Assembly: GCA_947475445.1 (NCBI GenBank)
Contig: CANJLC010000003.1
Span: 124,001 to 188,000 of the forward strand
DNA from: Alphaproteobacteria bacterium
Lineage (GTDB): Bacteria > Pseudomonadota > Alphaproteobacteria > Micropepsales > Micropepsaceae
Direction: 5' to 3'
Length of the DNA: 64,000 bases
Position numbers and translations under genes: made by a program. Shown one piece after another: positions 8,978 to 17,707 of the stretch. Below the pieces are notes generated by a model, which saw only the letters and a program-made list of their open reading frames with translations, was not told the DNA's origin and did no database searches. Each line of letters starts with the position of its first letter. Position 1 is the first letter of the stretch.

Positions 8978-9757
8978 TCAGACAAGGCCGGCCAGCGCCC
9001 GCACATGACCGTCCCGCACGGCGGTTTCGGCGGTTTGCGCCAGAAGCTTGCGGTCCATCGTGTCGAGGCTGAGGGGCGAATGAAATTGCACCACCACGTC
9101 CAGCGGCCCCGCTTTCAGCGCTTCCCACAGATGCGGCACAAGTTCCATGTCGCCATACCAGGCGAAGAAAGGCCGGTTTTCGCGCCCCATGGGAATGCCA
9201 TGCACAGCGGTATAGGCAGCGCTGACCGGCTGCACCAGCACGTGGCGGCCGCCCTCCAGCTGGGCCTGCGCCGCGCCCAGCAGCGCACTCTTGAACGGCA
9301 GCACGCGATTGCCATCGCTGGACGTGCCTTCGGCAAACAGCACCAGCGTGTCGCCCACCAGCAATCTTTCGCGGATCACGTCGCGCGCCACGCCGGTCTG
9401 GCTGCGCTGGGCGCGCGCCACGAAAACGGTGCGCTGCAGCCGCGCCAATGTGCCGAAGAAAGGCCATTGGCCCACTTCCGTCTTGGCGATGAAGCTCAGC
9501 GGCAGCAGGGCCGAGAAGACCACGATATCGAGCCAGCTGGTGTGATTGGCGACGATCAGCAGCCCCCTGCCCCTGGGAACCGCGCCCAAGGCGCGGATGC
9601 GGATGCCAAACAGGCGCGCGACAAAGCGGTGATAGGCGTGCGGCAGGATGCGGATGTAAGGCAGGCCAAGAACCACGCCCAGCCACTGCACGGGAATAAG
9701 AATGACGGTGACAAGGAGAAACACCGCCAGGATGACGGCGGCACGGATGGTGGGCAT
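8978..9757 (-). CDS. Lysophospholipid acyltransferase (PlsC/OlsA-like)
   Basis: 259-residue 1-acylglycerol-3-phosphate acyltransferase-type enzyme. An N-terminal membrane helix (residues 7-30) precedes the catalytic NHTSWLD motif (H-x4-D) and the substrate motif [16 protein letters not shown]. It may be PlsC (phosphatidic acid synthesis) or OlsA (second acylation of ornithine lipid). The presence of olsB elsewhere in the window keeps OlsA open, but sequence alone does not decide. Its start codon shares one base with the fur stop region (9757). Confidence 0.88.
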   Translation of the reverse strand: MPTIRAAVILAVFLLVTVILIPVQWLGVVLGLPYIRILPHAYHRFVARLFGIRIRALGAVPRGRGLLIVANHTSWLDIVVFSALLPLSFIAKTEVGQWPFFGTLARLQRTVFVARAQRSQTGVARDVIRERLLVGDTLVLFAEGTSSDGNRVLPFKSALLGAAQAQLEGGRHVLVQPVSAAYTAVHGIPMGRENRPFFAWYGDMELVPHLWEALKAGPLDVVVQFHSPLSLDTMDRKLLAQTAETAVRDGHVRALAGLV

Positions 9758-10179
9758 CAGGTTTTTTGCGGCTTGCGCCCCTTGCGCACGCCGTAGAGTT
9801 CCAGCCGGTGATCCACCAGCTCGAAGCCAAGTTCTTCGGCGACGCGGCGCTGCAGCTTCTCGATATCCTCGTTGCGGAATTCGATCACGCTGCCGGTCTG
9901 CACGTCGATCAGATGGTCGTGATGATTCTCCGGCGCCTCTTCATAGCGGGCGCGGCCGTCGCGGAAATCATGGCGCTCCAGGATGCCCGCATCCTCGAAC
10001 AGCTTGACGGTGCGATAGACCGTGGCGATGGAAATATGCGGATCGATTGCGGCGGCGCGGCGGTACAATTCTTCCGCATCGGGATGGTCACCCGCACCCG
10101 ACAGCACGCGGGCAATCACCCGGCGCTGCTCGGTCATGCGAAGCCCCTTGTCGACGCAAAGTTTTTCAATACGCGTCAC
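9757..10179 (-). CDS. fur: Fur-family metalloregulator
   Basis: 140 residues with an N-terminal winged helix (LRMTEQRRVIARVLS, TVYRTVKLFEDAGIL) and a C-terminal dimerisation domain with the metal site HHDHLID. It is the ordinary Fur/Mur form located by tsaB-rimI-miaB in alphaproteobacteria. It may respond to iron or, as in rhizobia, manganese. The CxxC structural zinc motif of gammaproteobacterial Fur is absent, as in many alphaproteobacterial Fur/Mur proteins. The GTG start at 10179 gives the typical TRIEKLCVDKG opening. Confidence 0.9.
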   Translation of the reverse strand: MTRIEKLCVDKGLRMTEQRRVIARVLSGAGDHPDAEELYRRAAAIDPHISIATVYRTVKLFEDAGILERHDFRDGRARYEEAPENHHDHLIDVQTGSVIEFRNEDIEKLQRRVAEELGFELVDHRLELYGVRKGRKPQKT

Positions 10180-10214
10180 GCCGGTCCCGTTCTTGAGGAA
10201 TTGCGGCCCGGACG

Positions 10215-10661
10215 TTAGGCGAATTTTCCGCGCGGCGAAAGCGGCAGGCCGGTTTTCAGGATCAGGGCATCCTTGCCGGCATAATAGCCGGGACGCTGCC
10301 CCACGGGCGCAAAGCCCAGCCCGGCATAAAGGGCCAGCGCCGCAACGTTATGGCCGCCAACCTCCAGGAACATGTGCGTTGCGCCCAGTGCCTGGGCATG
10401 GCCGGCGGCGGCGGCAAGCAGGGCGCGGCCCTGCCCCTGGCCCCGCGCCGCGGGCGCAACGGCGATGGTGAGAATTTCCGCCTCTTCCGCCACTGCCCGC
10501 GCCATGACAAATCCGTCCTGGGTAAAGAAGACGAAGACGCCTGGACCTGCGAGCAATTCGCAGATGGCTTTTTCATCCCAGGGATCGGGAAAGGACAGGC
10601 GGTGCAGGGCAGCCAGGGGCGCAGCATCATCGCCCGCTGCATCAAACAGGCGCGACGTCAT
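10215..10661 (-). CDS. rimI: Ribosomal-protein-alanine N-acetyltransferase-type GNAT (RimI)
   Basis: 148-residue GNAT acetyltransferase. The acetyl-CoA loop is VAPAARGQGQGRALLAAA and the C-terminal strand has NVAALALYAGLGF. Position directly after tsaB with a 4-base overlap is the classic tsaB-rimI pair. RimI acetylates the N-terminal alanine of S18, though bacterial RimI enzymes can be promiscuous. The assignment relies on both sequence type and neighbour. Confidence 0.88.
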   Translation of the reverse strand: MTSRLFDAAGDDAAPLAALHRLSFPDPWDEKAICELLAGPGVFVFFTQDGFVMARAVAEEAEILTIAVAPAARGQGQGRALLAAAAGHAQALGATHMFLEVGGHNVAALALYAGLGFAPVGQRPGYYAGKDALILKTGLPLSPRGKFA

Positions 10662-11308
10662 GACAGCGGCGCTTTCACCGCCGGCAGCTTGGCATCGGGC
10701 GCGCGCAGATAAAGCGGCGCCGGGGCAATATCGGTTGCTGCGCGCTGCTGCCCCAGGCGGGCCACCCAGAGCGCGTCAGGCTGGCGAATGGCGGTGAGGG
10801 AAAATGTCTCGTCCAGCAGGGAGGCCGCCTGCTGGCTGCCGGTACCGGCCAGAACACAAGCCCCAAATGCACGGATTTTTTCCACGGCTTCTGCGAAGGC
10901 CATGACGGCGGGCGCAAAGGTGGTTTCACCATTTTCCCACAGCAGCAGATAGGCCTCGTCGCGCTTGGCGTCGTGAATGACGGCGGCGCGCGGCGCCGTG
11001 GTGGCGGCAGCCATCGCTTCAAGCGTGGTGACGCCGACCAGCGGTTTTTTCAGCGCCACGCGCAGGCCGCGCATGAAGGCAAGGCCGACACGCTGGCCGG
11101 TGAAGGTGCCGGGGCCGGTGGTGACGGCAAGGCGATCCAGCTGGGAAAATTTGACGCCGGCCTTTTGCATCGCCGCCTGCACCATTGGCGCCAGCGCTTC
11201 GGCATGGCCGCGCGCCATTTCCTCGAAATGATGCGCGAGGATTTTTGTCCCATCCAGTATGGCGACACTGCAGGCGCCCAGCGCCGTTTCCGCGGCGAGG
11301 ATTTTCAC
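10658..11308 (-). CDS. tsaB: tRNA t6A37 synthesis protein TsaB
   Basis: 216-residue ASKHA-fold scaffold that pairs with TsaD and TsaE to form threonylcarbamoyl-A37 in tRNA. Recognised by the N-terminal ILAAETALGACSVAIL and the core TTGPGTFTGQRVGLAFMRGL. It lacks the metal-binding His pair of TsaD, as expected. Overlaps of 4 bases on both sides (nitroreductase and rimI) indicate a tightly coupled operon. Confidence 0.93.
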   Translation of the reverse strand: MKILAAETALGACSVAILDGTKILAHHFEEMARGHAEALAPMVQAAMQKAGVKFSQLDRLAVTTGPGTFTGQRVGLAFMRGLRVALKKPLVGVTTLEAMAAATTAPRAAVIHDAKRDEAYLLLWENGETTFAPAVMAFAEAVEKIRAFGACVLAGTGSQQAASLLDETFSLTAIRQPDALWVARLGQQRAATDIAPAPLYLRAPDAKLPAVKAPLS

Positions 11309-11898
11309 AGGATCCCGCAGGCTTCGTCGAAGGACAGGCGGGGGCCGCGCGGCCGGATGCCGGCAGGATCACCATGGCCCATGGCGCAAAGCAGGTTGGA
11401 TTTTATGCCGGTGCCGGCGAAGAATTCCGCGTCCACCCCGTCTCGGTCAAAACCGCCCATCGGTCCGCAATCCAGTCCCAATGCCCGCGCTGCGATAATG
11501 AAATAGGCGGCCTGCAGCGTGCCGTTGAAACTTGCGTCGCCCTGAACCAGTTCGGGCTTGCCGATATAGTTGTCTTTCTTTTTGGGATTGTGCGGCACCA
11601 GCTTTGGCAGCGTTTGCGGAAAATCCAGGTCATAACCGATGATCGCCACGGCCGGCGCGGCCATGGTTTTTTCCTGGTTGCCCTTGTCGAGGTGCGCCTT
11701 CAGCCGCGCTTTTGCTTCAGGCGAAGTCAGAAACACAAACCGCGCCGGGCTGACATTGCCGCCGGTAGGACCCCAGCGCATCAGGTCATAGACCGCCATC
11801 AGCAGCGCGTTGGAGACAGGCTGATCGGTCCACCTGTTCTGGGTGCGGGCGGTGCGGAAGATCGTATCCAGCGCTTCGTCGCTGATGGCGTGCGGCAT
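11305..11898 (-). CDS. Nitroreductase-family flavoprotein (RutE/malonic semialdehyde reductase type)
   Basis: 197-residue FMN-dependent nitroreductase-fold protein. It has the N-terminal FRTARTQNRWTDQPVS, the FMN-contact MRWGPTGGNVSPARFVF and the C-terminal SNLLCAMGHGDP. It most resembles the RutE/HadB subfamily (malonic semialdehyde reductases). No other rut genes are present, so a role in pyrimidine catabolism is unsupported and a general oxidoreductase is equally possible. It lies 20 bases after nifU and overlaps tsaB by 4. Confidence 0.85.
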   Translation of the reverse strand: MPHAISDEALDTIFRTARTQNRWTDQPVSNALLMAVYDLMRWGPTGGNVSPARFVFLTSPEAKARLKAHLDKGNQEKTMAAPAVAIIGYDLDFPQTLPKLVPHNPKKKDNYIGKPELVQGDASFNGTLQAAYFIIAARALGLDCGPMGGFDRDGVDAEFFAGTGIKSNLLCAMGHGDPAGIRPRGPRLSFDEACGIL

Positions 11899-11918
11899 GG
11901 CCCGGCTCCAGGGAAAAG

Positions 11919-12473
11919 TCAGACCGCTTCGACGGCGGTCACTTCCGGCACATAATGGCGCAGCATGTTCTCGATGCCGTTCTTCAGCGTCATGGTGGAA
12001 GACGGGCAGCCGGCGCAGGAGCCTTGCAGATGCAGGGAGACGATGCCGGTGGAATCATCGAAGGCGCGAAAAATTATATCGCCGCCATCCTTGGCGACGG
12101 CGGGACGCACCCTTGTTTCGATGAGCTCCTTGATCTGCTCGACGATTTCCGAATCTTCGCCGGGACTGGCTTCCACTTCCTCGGCGCTGCCCGACATCAG
12201 GGGCAGGCCCTGGGTGAAATGCTCCATGATGGTGCCCAGCAAAGCGGGCTTGAGATGCTTCCAGTCGCCGTCGCGCTTGGTGATGGAAATAAAATCGCTG
12301 CCGAAGAAAACCCGGCTGACTTCCGGGGTCTGGAACAGGGCCTTGGCCAGGGGCGAACGGCCGGCGGTGTCGGCGCTGGGGAAATCGGCCACGGCGCCTT
12401 CGCCCATCACCTCGCGCCCCGGCAGGAATTTGAGGGTGGCGGGGTTGGGAGTGGATTCGGTCTGGATGAACAT
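11919..12473 (-). CDS. NifU-family Fe-S scaffold/carrier protein
   Basis: 184 residues: an N-terminal Nfu domain (MFIQTESTPNPATLKFLPG) and a C-terminal NifU domain with the cluster-binding CAGCPSS (CxxC). It matches the NfuA/HIRIP5-like proteins that deliver Fe-S clusters. The ATG at 12473 marks the conserved start; the frame further upstream is not family-like. It heads the long leftward cluster. MiaB, downstream in the same run, is an Fe-S enzyme, a possible functional link (inference). Confidence 0.93.
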   Translation of the reverse strand: MFIQTESTPNPATLKFLPGREVMGEGAVADFPSADTAGRSPLAKALFQTPEVSRVFFGSDFISITKRDGDWKHLKPALLGTIMEHFTQGLPLMSGSAEEVEASPGEDSEIVEQIKELIETRVRPAVAKDGGDIIFRAFDDSTGIVSLHLQGSCAGCPSSTMTLKNGIENMLRHYVPEVTAVEAV

Positions 12474-12542
12474 GGCGGCGCCTGCCTGAATGACACAGGA
12501 TAGATGAACCTTCAGGTGCACAGCATCAAGTGTTGGGCCTGA

Positions 12543-12588
12543 TATAATAATACCCGGATGTTATTTACTTACGTTTTATACCCGGGTA
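12543..12588 (+). promoter_or_regulatory. Promoter and operator-like repeats upstream of the DUF2239 gene
   Basis: An AT-rich island of about 60 bases in GC-rich DNA. It holds a perfect TATAAT at 12543-12548, two direct copies of ATACCCGG at 12550-12557 and 12578-12585 (28 bases apart), and the 10-base palindrome TACCCGGGTA at 12579-12588 ending 10 bases before the ATG. No good -35 is seen. The arrangement looks like a repressor operator covering the transcription start; the regulator is unknown. Confidence 0.5.
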
Positions 12589-12598
12589 AATATCGAAA

Positions 12599-13090
12599 AT
12601 GAGCTACACCGCCTTTTCTGGGTTCGACCATATCGCCTCCGGCTCGCTTGGCGAGGTTTATGCCGCCAGCCGGGACGTGGCCGGGGCGCTGATTTTCGAT
12701 GAGCAGACCGGCCGGGTGGTGGATATCGACCCCCGCTACCCCCCAAGCGACGAAACCGCCCGCCCTGGCCGCCCCAAGCTGGGGGTGGTGGCGCGGGAGA
12801 TAACCCTGTTGCCCCGGCATTGGGACTGGCTGGCGACCCAGCCGGGCGGGGCCTCGGTCGCCCTGCGCAAGCTGGTGGAAGAAGCCCGCAGCAATCCCAG
12901 GATGGCCATGCGGGCGGCGCGCGACAGCGCCTTTCGCTTTATCACCGCCATCGTGGGCAATGCGCCGGGCTATGAAGAAGCCATCCGCGCGCTTTATGCG
13001 GGACAGCGCGAGGAATTCGCCGCCCATATCGAAGCCTGGCCGGGTGATGTGCGCGCCAAGCTGGAAAGCCTGACCCAGGCCTGCTTCTAG
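12599..13090 (+). CDS. DUF2239 family protein
   Basis: 163-residue soluble protein. The pattern SGSLGEVYAA, IFDEQTGRVVDID, then GRPKLGVVAREITLLPRHWD and LAGQPGG-like WLATQPGGASVALRKLVEEAR matches DUF2239. The function is not established. The LLPRHWDWL and helical C-terminus are the most conserved parts. There is no clear Shine-Dalgarno sequence before the ATG at 12599, and the operator-like palindrome ends just upstream. Its TAG stop shares the tetranucleotide CTAG (13087-13090) with the stop of the convergent DUF1674 gene. Confidence 0.85.
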   Translation: MSYTAFSGFDHIASGSLGEVYAASRDVAGALIFDEQTGRVVDIDPRYPPSDETARPGRPKLGVVAREITLLPRHWDWLATQPGGASVALRKLVEEARSNPRMAMRAARDSAFRFITAIVGNAPGYEEAIRALYAGQREEFAAHIEAWPGDVRAKLESLTQACF

Positions 13091-13266
13091 AAATCCGAGA
13101 TCAGGCCCTTTTTTTCCCAATCGCCATAGCGGGTGGGTTCAGGGCCTTTGGGGCCGCCGCGTTCGGGGGGCAGGGCACCGGGCTTTTGCGCTTCGCGGCG
13201 GGCCTGCGCCTCCGCATTGGCACGCTTGGCGGCTTCGGCAATACGGGCCTGGACTTTATCGGTCAT
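13087..13266 (-). CDS. DUF1674 / SDHAF4-like succinate dehydrogenase assembly factor
   Basis: 59-residue protein ending in GPKGPEPTRYGDWEKKGLIS-DF, the C-terminal signature of DUF1674 (SDHAF4/Sdh8). In eukaryotes that factor protects flavinylated SdhA before complex II assembly. The N-terminal half is charged, helical and Ala-rich. It is convergent with the DUF2239 gene and its start is 57 bases from the divergent htpX. No sdh genes are in the window, so the role is inferred from the family only. Confidence 0.85.
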   Translation of the reverse strand: MTDKVQARIAEAAKRANAEAQARREAQKPGALPPERGGPKGPEPTRYGDWEKKGLISDF

Positions 13267-13323
13267 GCTTGATCCTGACTTGGCAAAGCTTACATCAACT
13301 GTGCCCTTTTTGAGTAGAGGACC

Positions 13324-14190
13324 ATGAACAGTTTCAAGACCGCCTTGCTGATGAGCCTGCTGACAGGATTGTTCCTGGTGGTGGGCGCCGCAATCGGCGG
13401 CGGCAGCGGCATGCTGTTTGCCTTTGTGCTGGCGGCCGGCCTCAACCTGTTCGCCTACTGGAACTCCGACAAGATGCTGCTGCGCATGTTCGGCGCGCGC
13501 CAGGTGGATGCGCAAAGTGCGCCCGATCTTTATCATTTGGTGGAAAGGCTGTCGGCCAAGGGCGGCCTCCCCATGCCCAAGGTTTTCATTTCCGAAAATC
13601 CGCAGGCCAACGCCTTCGCCACGGGGCGCAATCCGTCCCATGCCGCTGTCTGCGTGACCACCGGCCTGCTGGCGCAAGTCAGCCAGGAGGAACTGGCAGG
13701 CGTGATTGCCCATGAGCTTGGCCATGTGCGCAATCGCGATACCCTGACCATGACCATCACCGCAGTGATTGCGGGGGCCATCGGCATGCTGGCCAATTTT
13801 GCTTTCTTCATGGGCGGTGACCGCCGCAACAACGGCATGGGGATGATCGCCATGCTGCTGGTGACCTTGCTGGCGCCTTTCGCCGCCATGCTGGTGCAGG
13901 CCGCGATTTCGCGTTCGCGCGAATTTGAAGCCGACCGCGCCGGCGCGGAATTGACGGGGCGGCCGCTCTGGCTGGCCAATGCGCTGGCCTCCATCGACGC
14001 CTCGGCCAAGCGCACGCTCAATCCGCAGGCTGACGCCAATCCCGCGGCGGCGCACCTCTTCATCATCAATCCGCTGCATGGTGGCCTGGGCGGCTTGTTC
14101 GCCACCCATCCGCCCACCGCCGAACGGATTGCGCGCCTGCGCGCCATGACCGGGGAAAGTCGCGCGCCTTCGAGCGGGCCCTGGTCCTAA
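13324..14190 (+). CDS. htpX: Zinc metalloprotease HtpX
   Basis: 288-residue M48B membrane protease for quality control of membrane proteins. Two N-terminal helices (residues 5-45) precede the catalytic HELGH motif near residue 138. A second hydrophobic pair follows, then the third zinc ligand in [13 protein letters not shown]. The C-terminus has [12 protein letters not shown], typical of the family. The gene is followed 44 bases later by rsmB, the frequent alphaproteobacterial pair. Heat or envelope-stress control is common in the family but not visible here. Confidence 0.95.
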   Translation: MNSFKTALLMSLLTGLFLVVGAAIGGGSGMLFAFVLAAGLNLFAYWNSDKMLLRMFGARQVDAQSAPDLYHLVERLSAKGGLPMPKVFISENPQANAFATGRNPSHAAVCVTTGLLAQVSQEELAGVIAHELGHVRNRDTLTMTITAVIAGAIGMLANFAFFMGGDRRNNGMGMIAMLLVTLLAPFAAMLVQAAISRSREFEADRAGAELTGRPLWLANALASIDASAKRTLNPQADANPAAAHLFIINPLHGGLGGLFATHPPTAERIARLRAMTGESRAPSSGPWS

Positions 14191-14234
14191 GCGGCACGCT
14201 ATCGCCAAGAGGTGCAATTGGCGTAGATAGGGCC

Positions 14235-15506
14235 ATGTCATCCTCCGGTCTCCCCGCACGCAAGGCAGCCCTCGCGCTTTTATCCGGCGTGCTGCGCAAG
14301 GCCAAGCCGCTGGACGCCTTGCTGGATGAATTGAAGGGCCTGGAACCGCGCGATGCCGGTTTTGCCCGCGCCCTGGCCAGCAGCACGCTGCGCCATTTCG
14401 GCGAGCTGGACGCCACCCTGCGCCATTTCGTGCCCAAGGCGCTGGCGCCGCACAAGGCGGGCGCGGCCACGGAGATATTGCTGCTGGGCGCGGCCGAACT
14501 CCTGATCCTGAAAGTCGCGGCCCATGCCGCGGTGGATGCCGCCAACCGGCTGGCCTCCGCCGATCCCAAGGCGGTGCATTTCAAGCCGCTGATCAATGCC
14601 GTGCTGCGCAAGATTGCCACCGAAGGCGAAGCGGTGCGCGCGAAGCTGGACACGGTGCGCCTCAACACGCCGGACTGGCTGTGGATGCGCTGGACCTTGC
14701 AATATGGCCAGAAGACCGCGCGCGCCATCGCCAGCGCGCACCTGCTGGAGGCGCCCATCGACATCTGCGTCAAGGATACGGCTTTTCCCGAAAGCATCGC
14801 CCTGTTCGGAAATACACGGCGGATAACGCAGGAAGGCCGTGTTGAAGAGTTGCCGGGTTTTGCACAAGGCGGCTGGTGGGTGCAGGACGCCGCCGCGACT
14901 TTGCCGGTGCTGATGCTGGGCGATGTGCGCGGCAAGCGGGTGATGGATTTGTGCGCCGCGCCGGGCGGCAAGACCATGCAGCTTGCAGCGCTGGGCGCCG
15001 AGGTGACCGCGGTTGAACTGGATCCGGCCAGGGCGGGACGGATCCGCGAAAACCTCGCCCGTACAAATCTGACCGCCACCCTGGTCGAGGCCGATGCGCG
15101 CGATTTCAAGGCCAGCGCGCCTTTTGTGCTGATCGACGCGCCCTGCACCGCCACCGGCACCATCCGCCGCCATCCCGACCTGCCCTGGATCAAGCAGGCG
15201 GGCGATGTGACGGCGCGCGCCCCGCTGGCTTATGAAATACTGGAAAATGGCGCGGCCATGCTGGAGCCGGGCGGCGTGCTGGTCTTTGCCGTCTGCTCGC
15301 TGGAGCGCGAGGAGGGCGAAGAGCAGATCGAAGCGTTTTTGAGCGCCCACCCCGAATTTGCCCGCATGCCGCTGACGGCGGACGAACTGTTTGGACATGC
15401 GGAATGGATTTCGCCGGTGGGTGACCTGCGCACCCTGCCCTGTCACTTGTCCGAGCAGGGCGGAATGGATGGGTTCTACGCGTCCCGCCTTAAAAGAATG
15501 GCCTGA
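14235..15506 (+). CDS. rsmB: 16S rRNA m5C967 methyltransferase RsmB (Fmu/Sun)
   Basis: 423 residues: an N-terminal NusB-like RNA-binding domain (to about residue 130) and a Rossmann methyltransferase domain. Visible motifs are DLCAAPGGKTMQLAALGA (SAM), DAPCTATGTIRRHPD (first catalytic Cys) and FAVCSLEREEGEEQ (second catalytic Cys). The last codons (GFYASRLKRMA) are also the left arms of the nested hairpin element at 15474-15565, and the stop codon lies in the loop of the first hairpin. Confidence 0.94.
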   Translation: MSSSGLPARKAALALLSGVLRKAKPLDALLDELKGLEPRDAGFARALASSTLRHFGELDATLRHFVPKALAPHKAGAATEILLLGAAELLILKVAAHAAVDAANRLASADPKAVHFKPLINAVLRKIATEGEAVRAKLDTVRLNTPDWLWMRWTLQYGQKTARAIASAHLLEAPIDICVKDTAFPESIALFGNTRRITQEGRVEELPGFAQGGWWVQDAAATLPVLMLGDVRGKRVMDLCAAPGGKTMQLAALGAEVTAVELDPARAGRIRENLARTNLTATLVEADARDFKASAPFVLIDAPCTATGTIRRHPDLPWIKQAGDVTARAPLAYEILENGAAMLEPGGVLVFAVCSLEREEGEEQIEAFLSAHPEFARMPLTADELFGHAEWISPVGDLRTLPCHLSEQGGMDGFYASRLKRMA

Positions 15507-15565
15507 ACAAAGGCCGTTCTTTTAAGGCGGGCGAAATGGTCCAGTGGACCATTTCGAGCGTAGAA
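15474..15565. repeat. Nested inverted-repeat element (predicted three-way junction) at the end of rsmB
   Basis: Three stems nest exactly. The outer arms TTCTACGC (15474-15481) and GCGTAGAA (15558-15565) enclose two adjacent hairpins. Hairpin 1 has 20-base arms, 15484-15503 and 15512-15531, with an 8-base loop holding the rsmB stop; its single mismatch (T15499/G15516) is a G-U wobble in RNA. Hairpin 2 has 11-base arms CGAAATGGTCC (15532-15542) and GGACCATTTCG (15546-15556). No U-tract follows, so it is not a standard terminator. It may be a dispersed palindromic repeat or a structured 3' end. Confidence 0.75.
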
Positions 15566-15610
15566 GGCCGCGAGCCTAAAGCGAGCGGCCGGGCGGCGCG
15601 GCTGCGGCGT

Positions 15611-17647
15611 TTATAGACGACCCAGTGCGTAAGCAATCGCCAGATAGATTTTACCGGTATCCGCAGACAAAAGCGTAGATGTCAGCAAGCCATCGCCTTC
15701 GCGCGCCTTGGCCAGCAGGATTTCAAATTCGCTTAAGTAAGAATCCGCCGCGTCTTGAAAGCGCGCATCTTCACGGTACAGCGCGGTGATGCGGTTGATC
15801 GCCTCGTCGTCAATGGCCTTGGCCAGCTTGCGGGCAAAGACGGCGCGGTCGCCGGAGAGATAGCGCTTCCAGTTTTCATCGCCGGGTGTTGCGTCCACCG
15901 CAATCGCGTCAAGGTCCACCGCCATGTCGGCCAGTGCCGCTTCAAGTGCGCCGATGGCCGCGGCATTGCCGGGCTGAAGCTGGGGCTGGCTGGTTTCCAC
16001 CGCCGCCAGCAGGGTTTTCATTTCCCAGCTTTTATTGCCCAGCGGCTTGTCGCCCGTCTCGCGCAGGTCGCGCCTGGGGCGCTGGGTGAGTTTGCGCGCC
16101 AGGCCCTTGAGGCCTTCGCTTTCCGGTTCGGGCGCCGGCGCAGCCGGCGATTGCGGCGTGCGGCTCTGGGCGCTCCTGGCATGCATGGTGGAAAGGGTGC
16201 GGGCGGACAGATCGAGGATCTGGTCGGTCTCGTTCTGCACCATCTGGCGGATGCGCTGCGCTTCGCCCTGCGCCAGGGTGGGCAGGCGCGTTAAATGACG
16301 TTCCACTTCCTCGATGGCCTTGGACAGGCCGGAGCGAATCTGGCTGGCTTCGGCCGACAATTCGCCGGCGGCGCGCAGCAGGCGTTCGCATTCCGCCATC
16401 GCCTCGCCCACCAAAGCGCGGGCATCCTGCTTGGCCTGGGCGGCGCTTTCGCCGATCAATGTCTGCGCGCCCGTGCCCGCATCATGCAGGGTGGCGACCA
16501 GCGCCGTCAGGACCGCATTGGCGGCTTCGGAGGAATCCTTCAGTCTTTCGGCTTCGCGCGAGAAGGCGGCGGTGAGCTGGCTGGCGCGGCTGGCGGCATT
16601 GGCCATGATCAGTTCGAGATGGCGCTCGGCGTCGCCGGTGAACATTTCGAAGCGCTTGGCTTCGCCGCCCAGCGAACCGATGGCCTGCTCCATGCCGGTG
16701 CGCTGCTGCGCCTGGGCGCTTTCAAAGGTGGCGCTGTCTTCCTTCAGCCGGGCCAGCATTTCATTCATCTGGATGCGATGCTTTTCCTGCCGCGCCAGGA
16801 CAAATTCGGCGCGCGCCAGGGCGGCGTCCGAAACCTGTTCGATTTTCTTGGCCTGGTTGTCCAGTTCAACCGCCGCTTCATGGGGCGCATCCGCCGCCGC
16901 CGTGGCCGCGGCGCGAAAGCCCGCCGCCTGCACATCCAGCGCCTGGGTCGCCATTTTCAATCCGCCTTCGGCGCTCTCGATGCTGGCGCGCAATTGCGCG
17001 GTGCGTCCCGCCACGGTTTCCGAGGCGCGGTTGGCAGAGTCCGTCAGTTGGTCACCCAGCGTCTCAAGGCGCTGGCTTTCCTGCGACAGGCGCGCGGCAA
17101 TCGCTTCGGCGCGGACCGCAGCGCGCGCGCCCGCTTCGTCCAAAGCGGCGACCTGGCTTTCCAAGGATGTTTCCAGGGCCCGCAAGCGCGAGAAGGCCCC
17201 ATCAAGACCCACATTCAAGGCGTCGAGTTCGCGCCGCACGGCGCGGCCCAGCCTGGCGGCGCTGCGCGCGACACTTTCATCAGCGGTGAAAAGCTGTTCG
17301 GCGGCGGCCTGCAATGCCATGGCCGTGTGGCCCATCTGGCTGGCGCGGCCAAAGGCGGCGGCGATGGCGACAAAGAGAAAGGGCGGCAGGACCATGGCGC
17401 CGGCGAACAGCGCGACCTGCTGCAAGTCCAGCGCGGCAAGACCCCCAGGTCCGAAATAGCCCCACAGATAAGCGCCCCAGACGCCGATCCAGAAGGCCGA
17501 CAGCACCCCGGCGAAGGCCAGGGCGGTGGCAGGGAACCGGGAGGGCGCAGGCGGCGCCAGGCGGGGCGCGGGACGTGCGTCCCCCTCGTCGGCAATATTG
17601 GCCGGCGCTGGCATAAGCTGTTGATTTTTCTCAAAATTCCTGATCAT
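15611..17647 (-). CDS. TipN-like polarity protein: two membrane helices plus long coiled coil
   Basis: 678 residues. Two membrane helices lie at about 41-64 and 78-99. A long, Ala/Glu/Arg/Gln-rich coiled coil spans about 110-470, followed by a Pro-rich linker near 490-510 and a conserved-looking C-terminal domain with DENWKRYLSGDRAVFARKL and the ending KIYLAIAYALGRL. This layout matches TipN, the Caulobacter new-pole marker, though that protein is longer; no enzymatic motif is present. The start is the ATG at 17647 with AAAGG upstream; an internal ATG at 17614 has no such site. It is divergent from an Hpt-domain gene across a CtrA-like site. The TipN assignment is inference from architecture. 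Confidence 0.6.
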   Translation of the reverse strand: MIRNFEKNQQLMPAPANIADEGDARPAPRLAPPAPSRFPATALAFAGVLSAFWIGVWGAYLWGYFGPGGLAALDLQQVALFAGAMVLPPFLFVAIAAAFGRASQMGHTAMALQAAAEQLFTADESVARSAARLGRAVRRELDALNVGLDGAFSRLRALETSLESQVAALDEAGARAAVRAEAIAARLSQESQRLETLGDQLTDSANRASETVAGRTAQLRASIESAEGGLKMATQALDVQAAGFRAAATAAADAPHEAAVELDNQAKKIEQVSDAALARAEFVLARQEKHRIQMNEMLARLKEDSATFESAQAQQRTGMEQAIGSLGGEAKRFEMFTGDAERHLELIMANAASRASQLTAAFSREAERLKDSSEAANAVLTALVATLHDAGTGAQTLIGESAAQAKQDARALVGEAMAECERLLRAAGELSAEASQIRSGLSKAIEEVERHLTRLPTLAQGEAQRIRQMVQNETDQILDLSARTLSTMHARSAQSRTPQSPAAPAPEPESEGLKGLARKLTQRPRRDLRETGDKPLGNKSWEMKTLLAAVETSQPQLQPGNAAAIGALEAALADMAVDLDAIAVDATPGDENWKRYLSGDRAVFARKLAKAIDDEAINRITALYREDARFQDAADSYLSEFEILLAKAREGDGLLTSTLLSADTGKIYLAIAYALGRL

Positions 17648-17707
17648 CAGACGCCTTTGGACACCAACTCTATGGTAAATATGAGGAGGCGGGAAGGCGC
17701 GGCTTCA

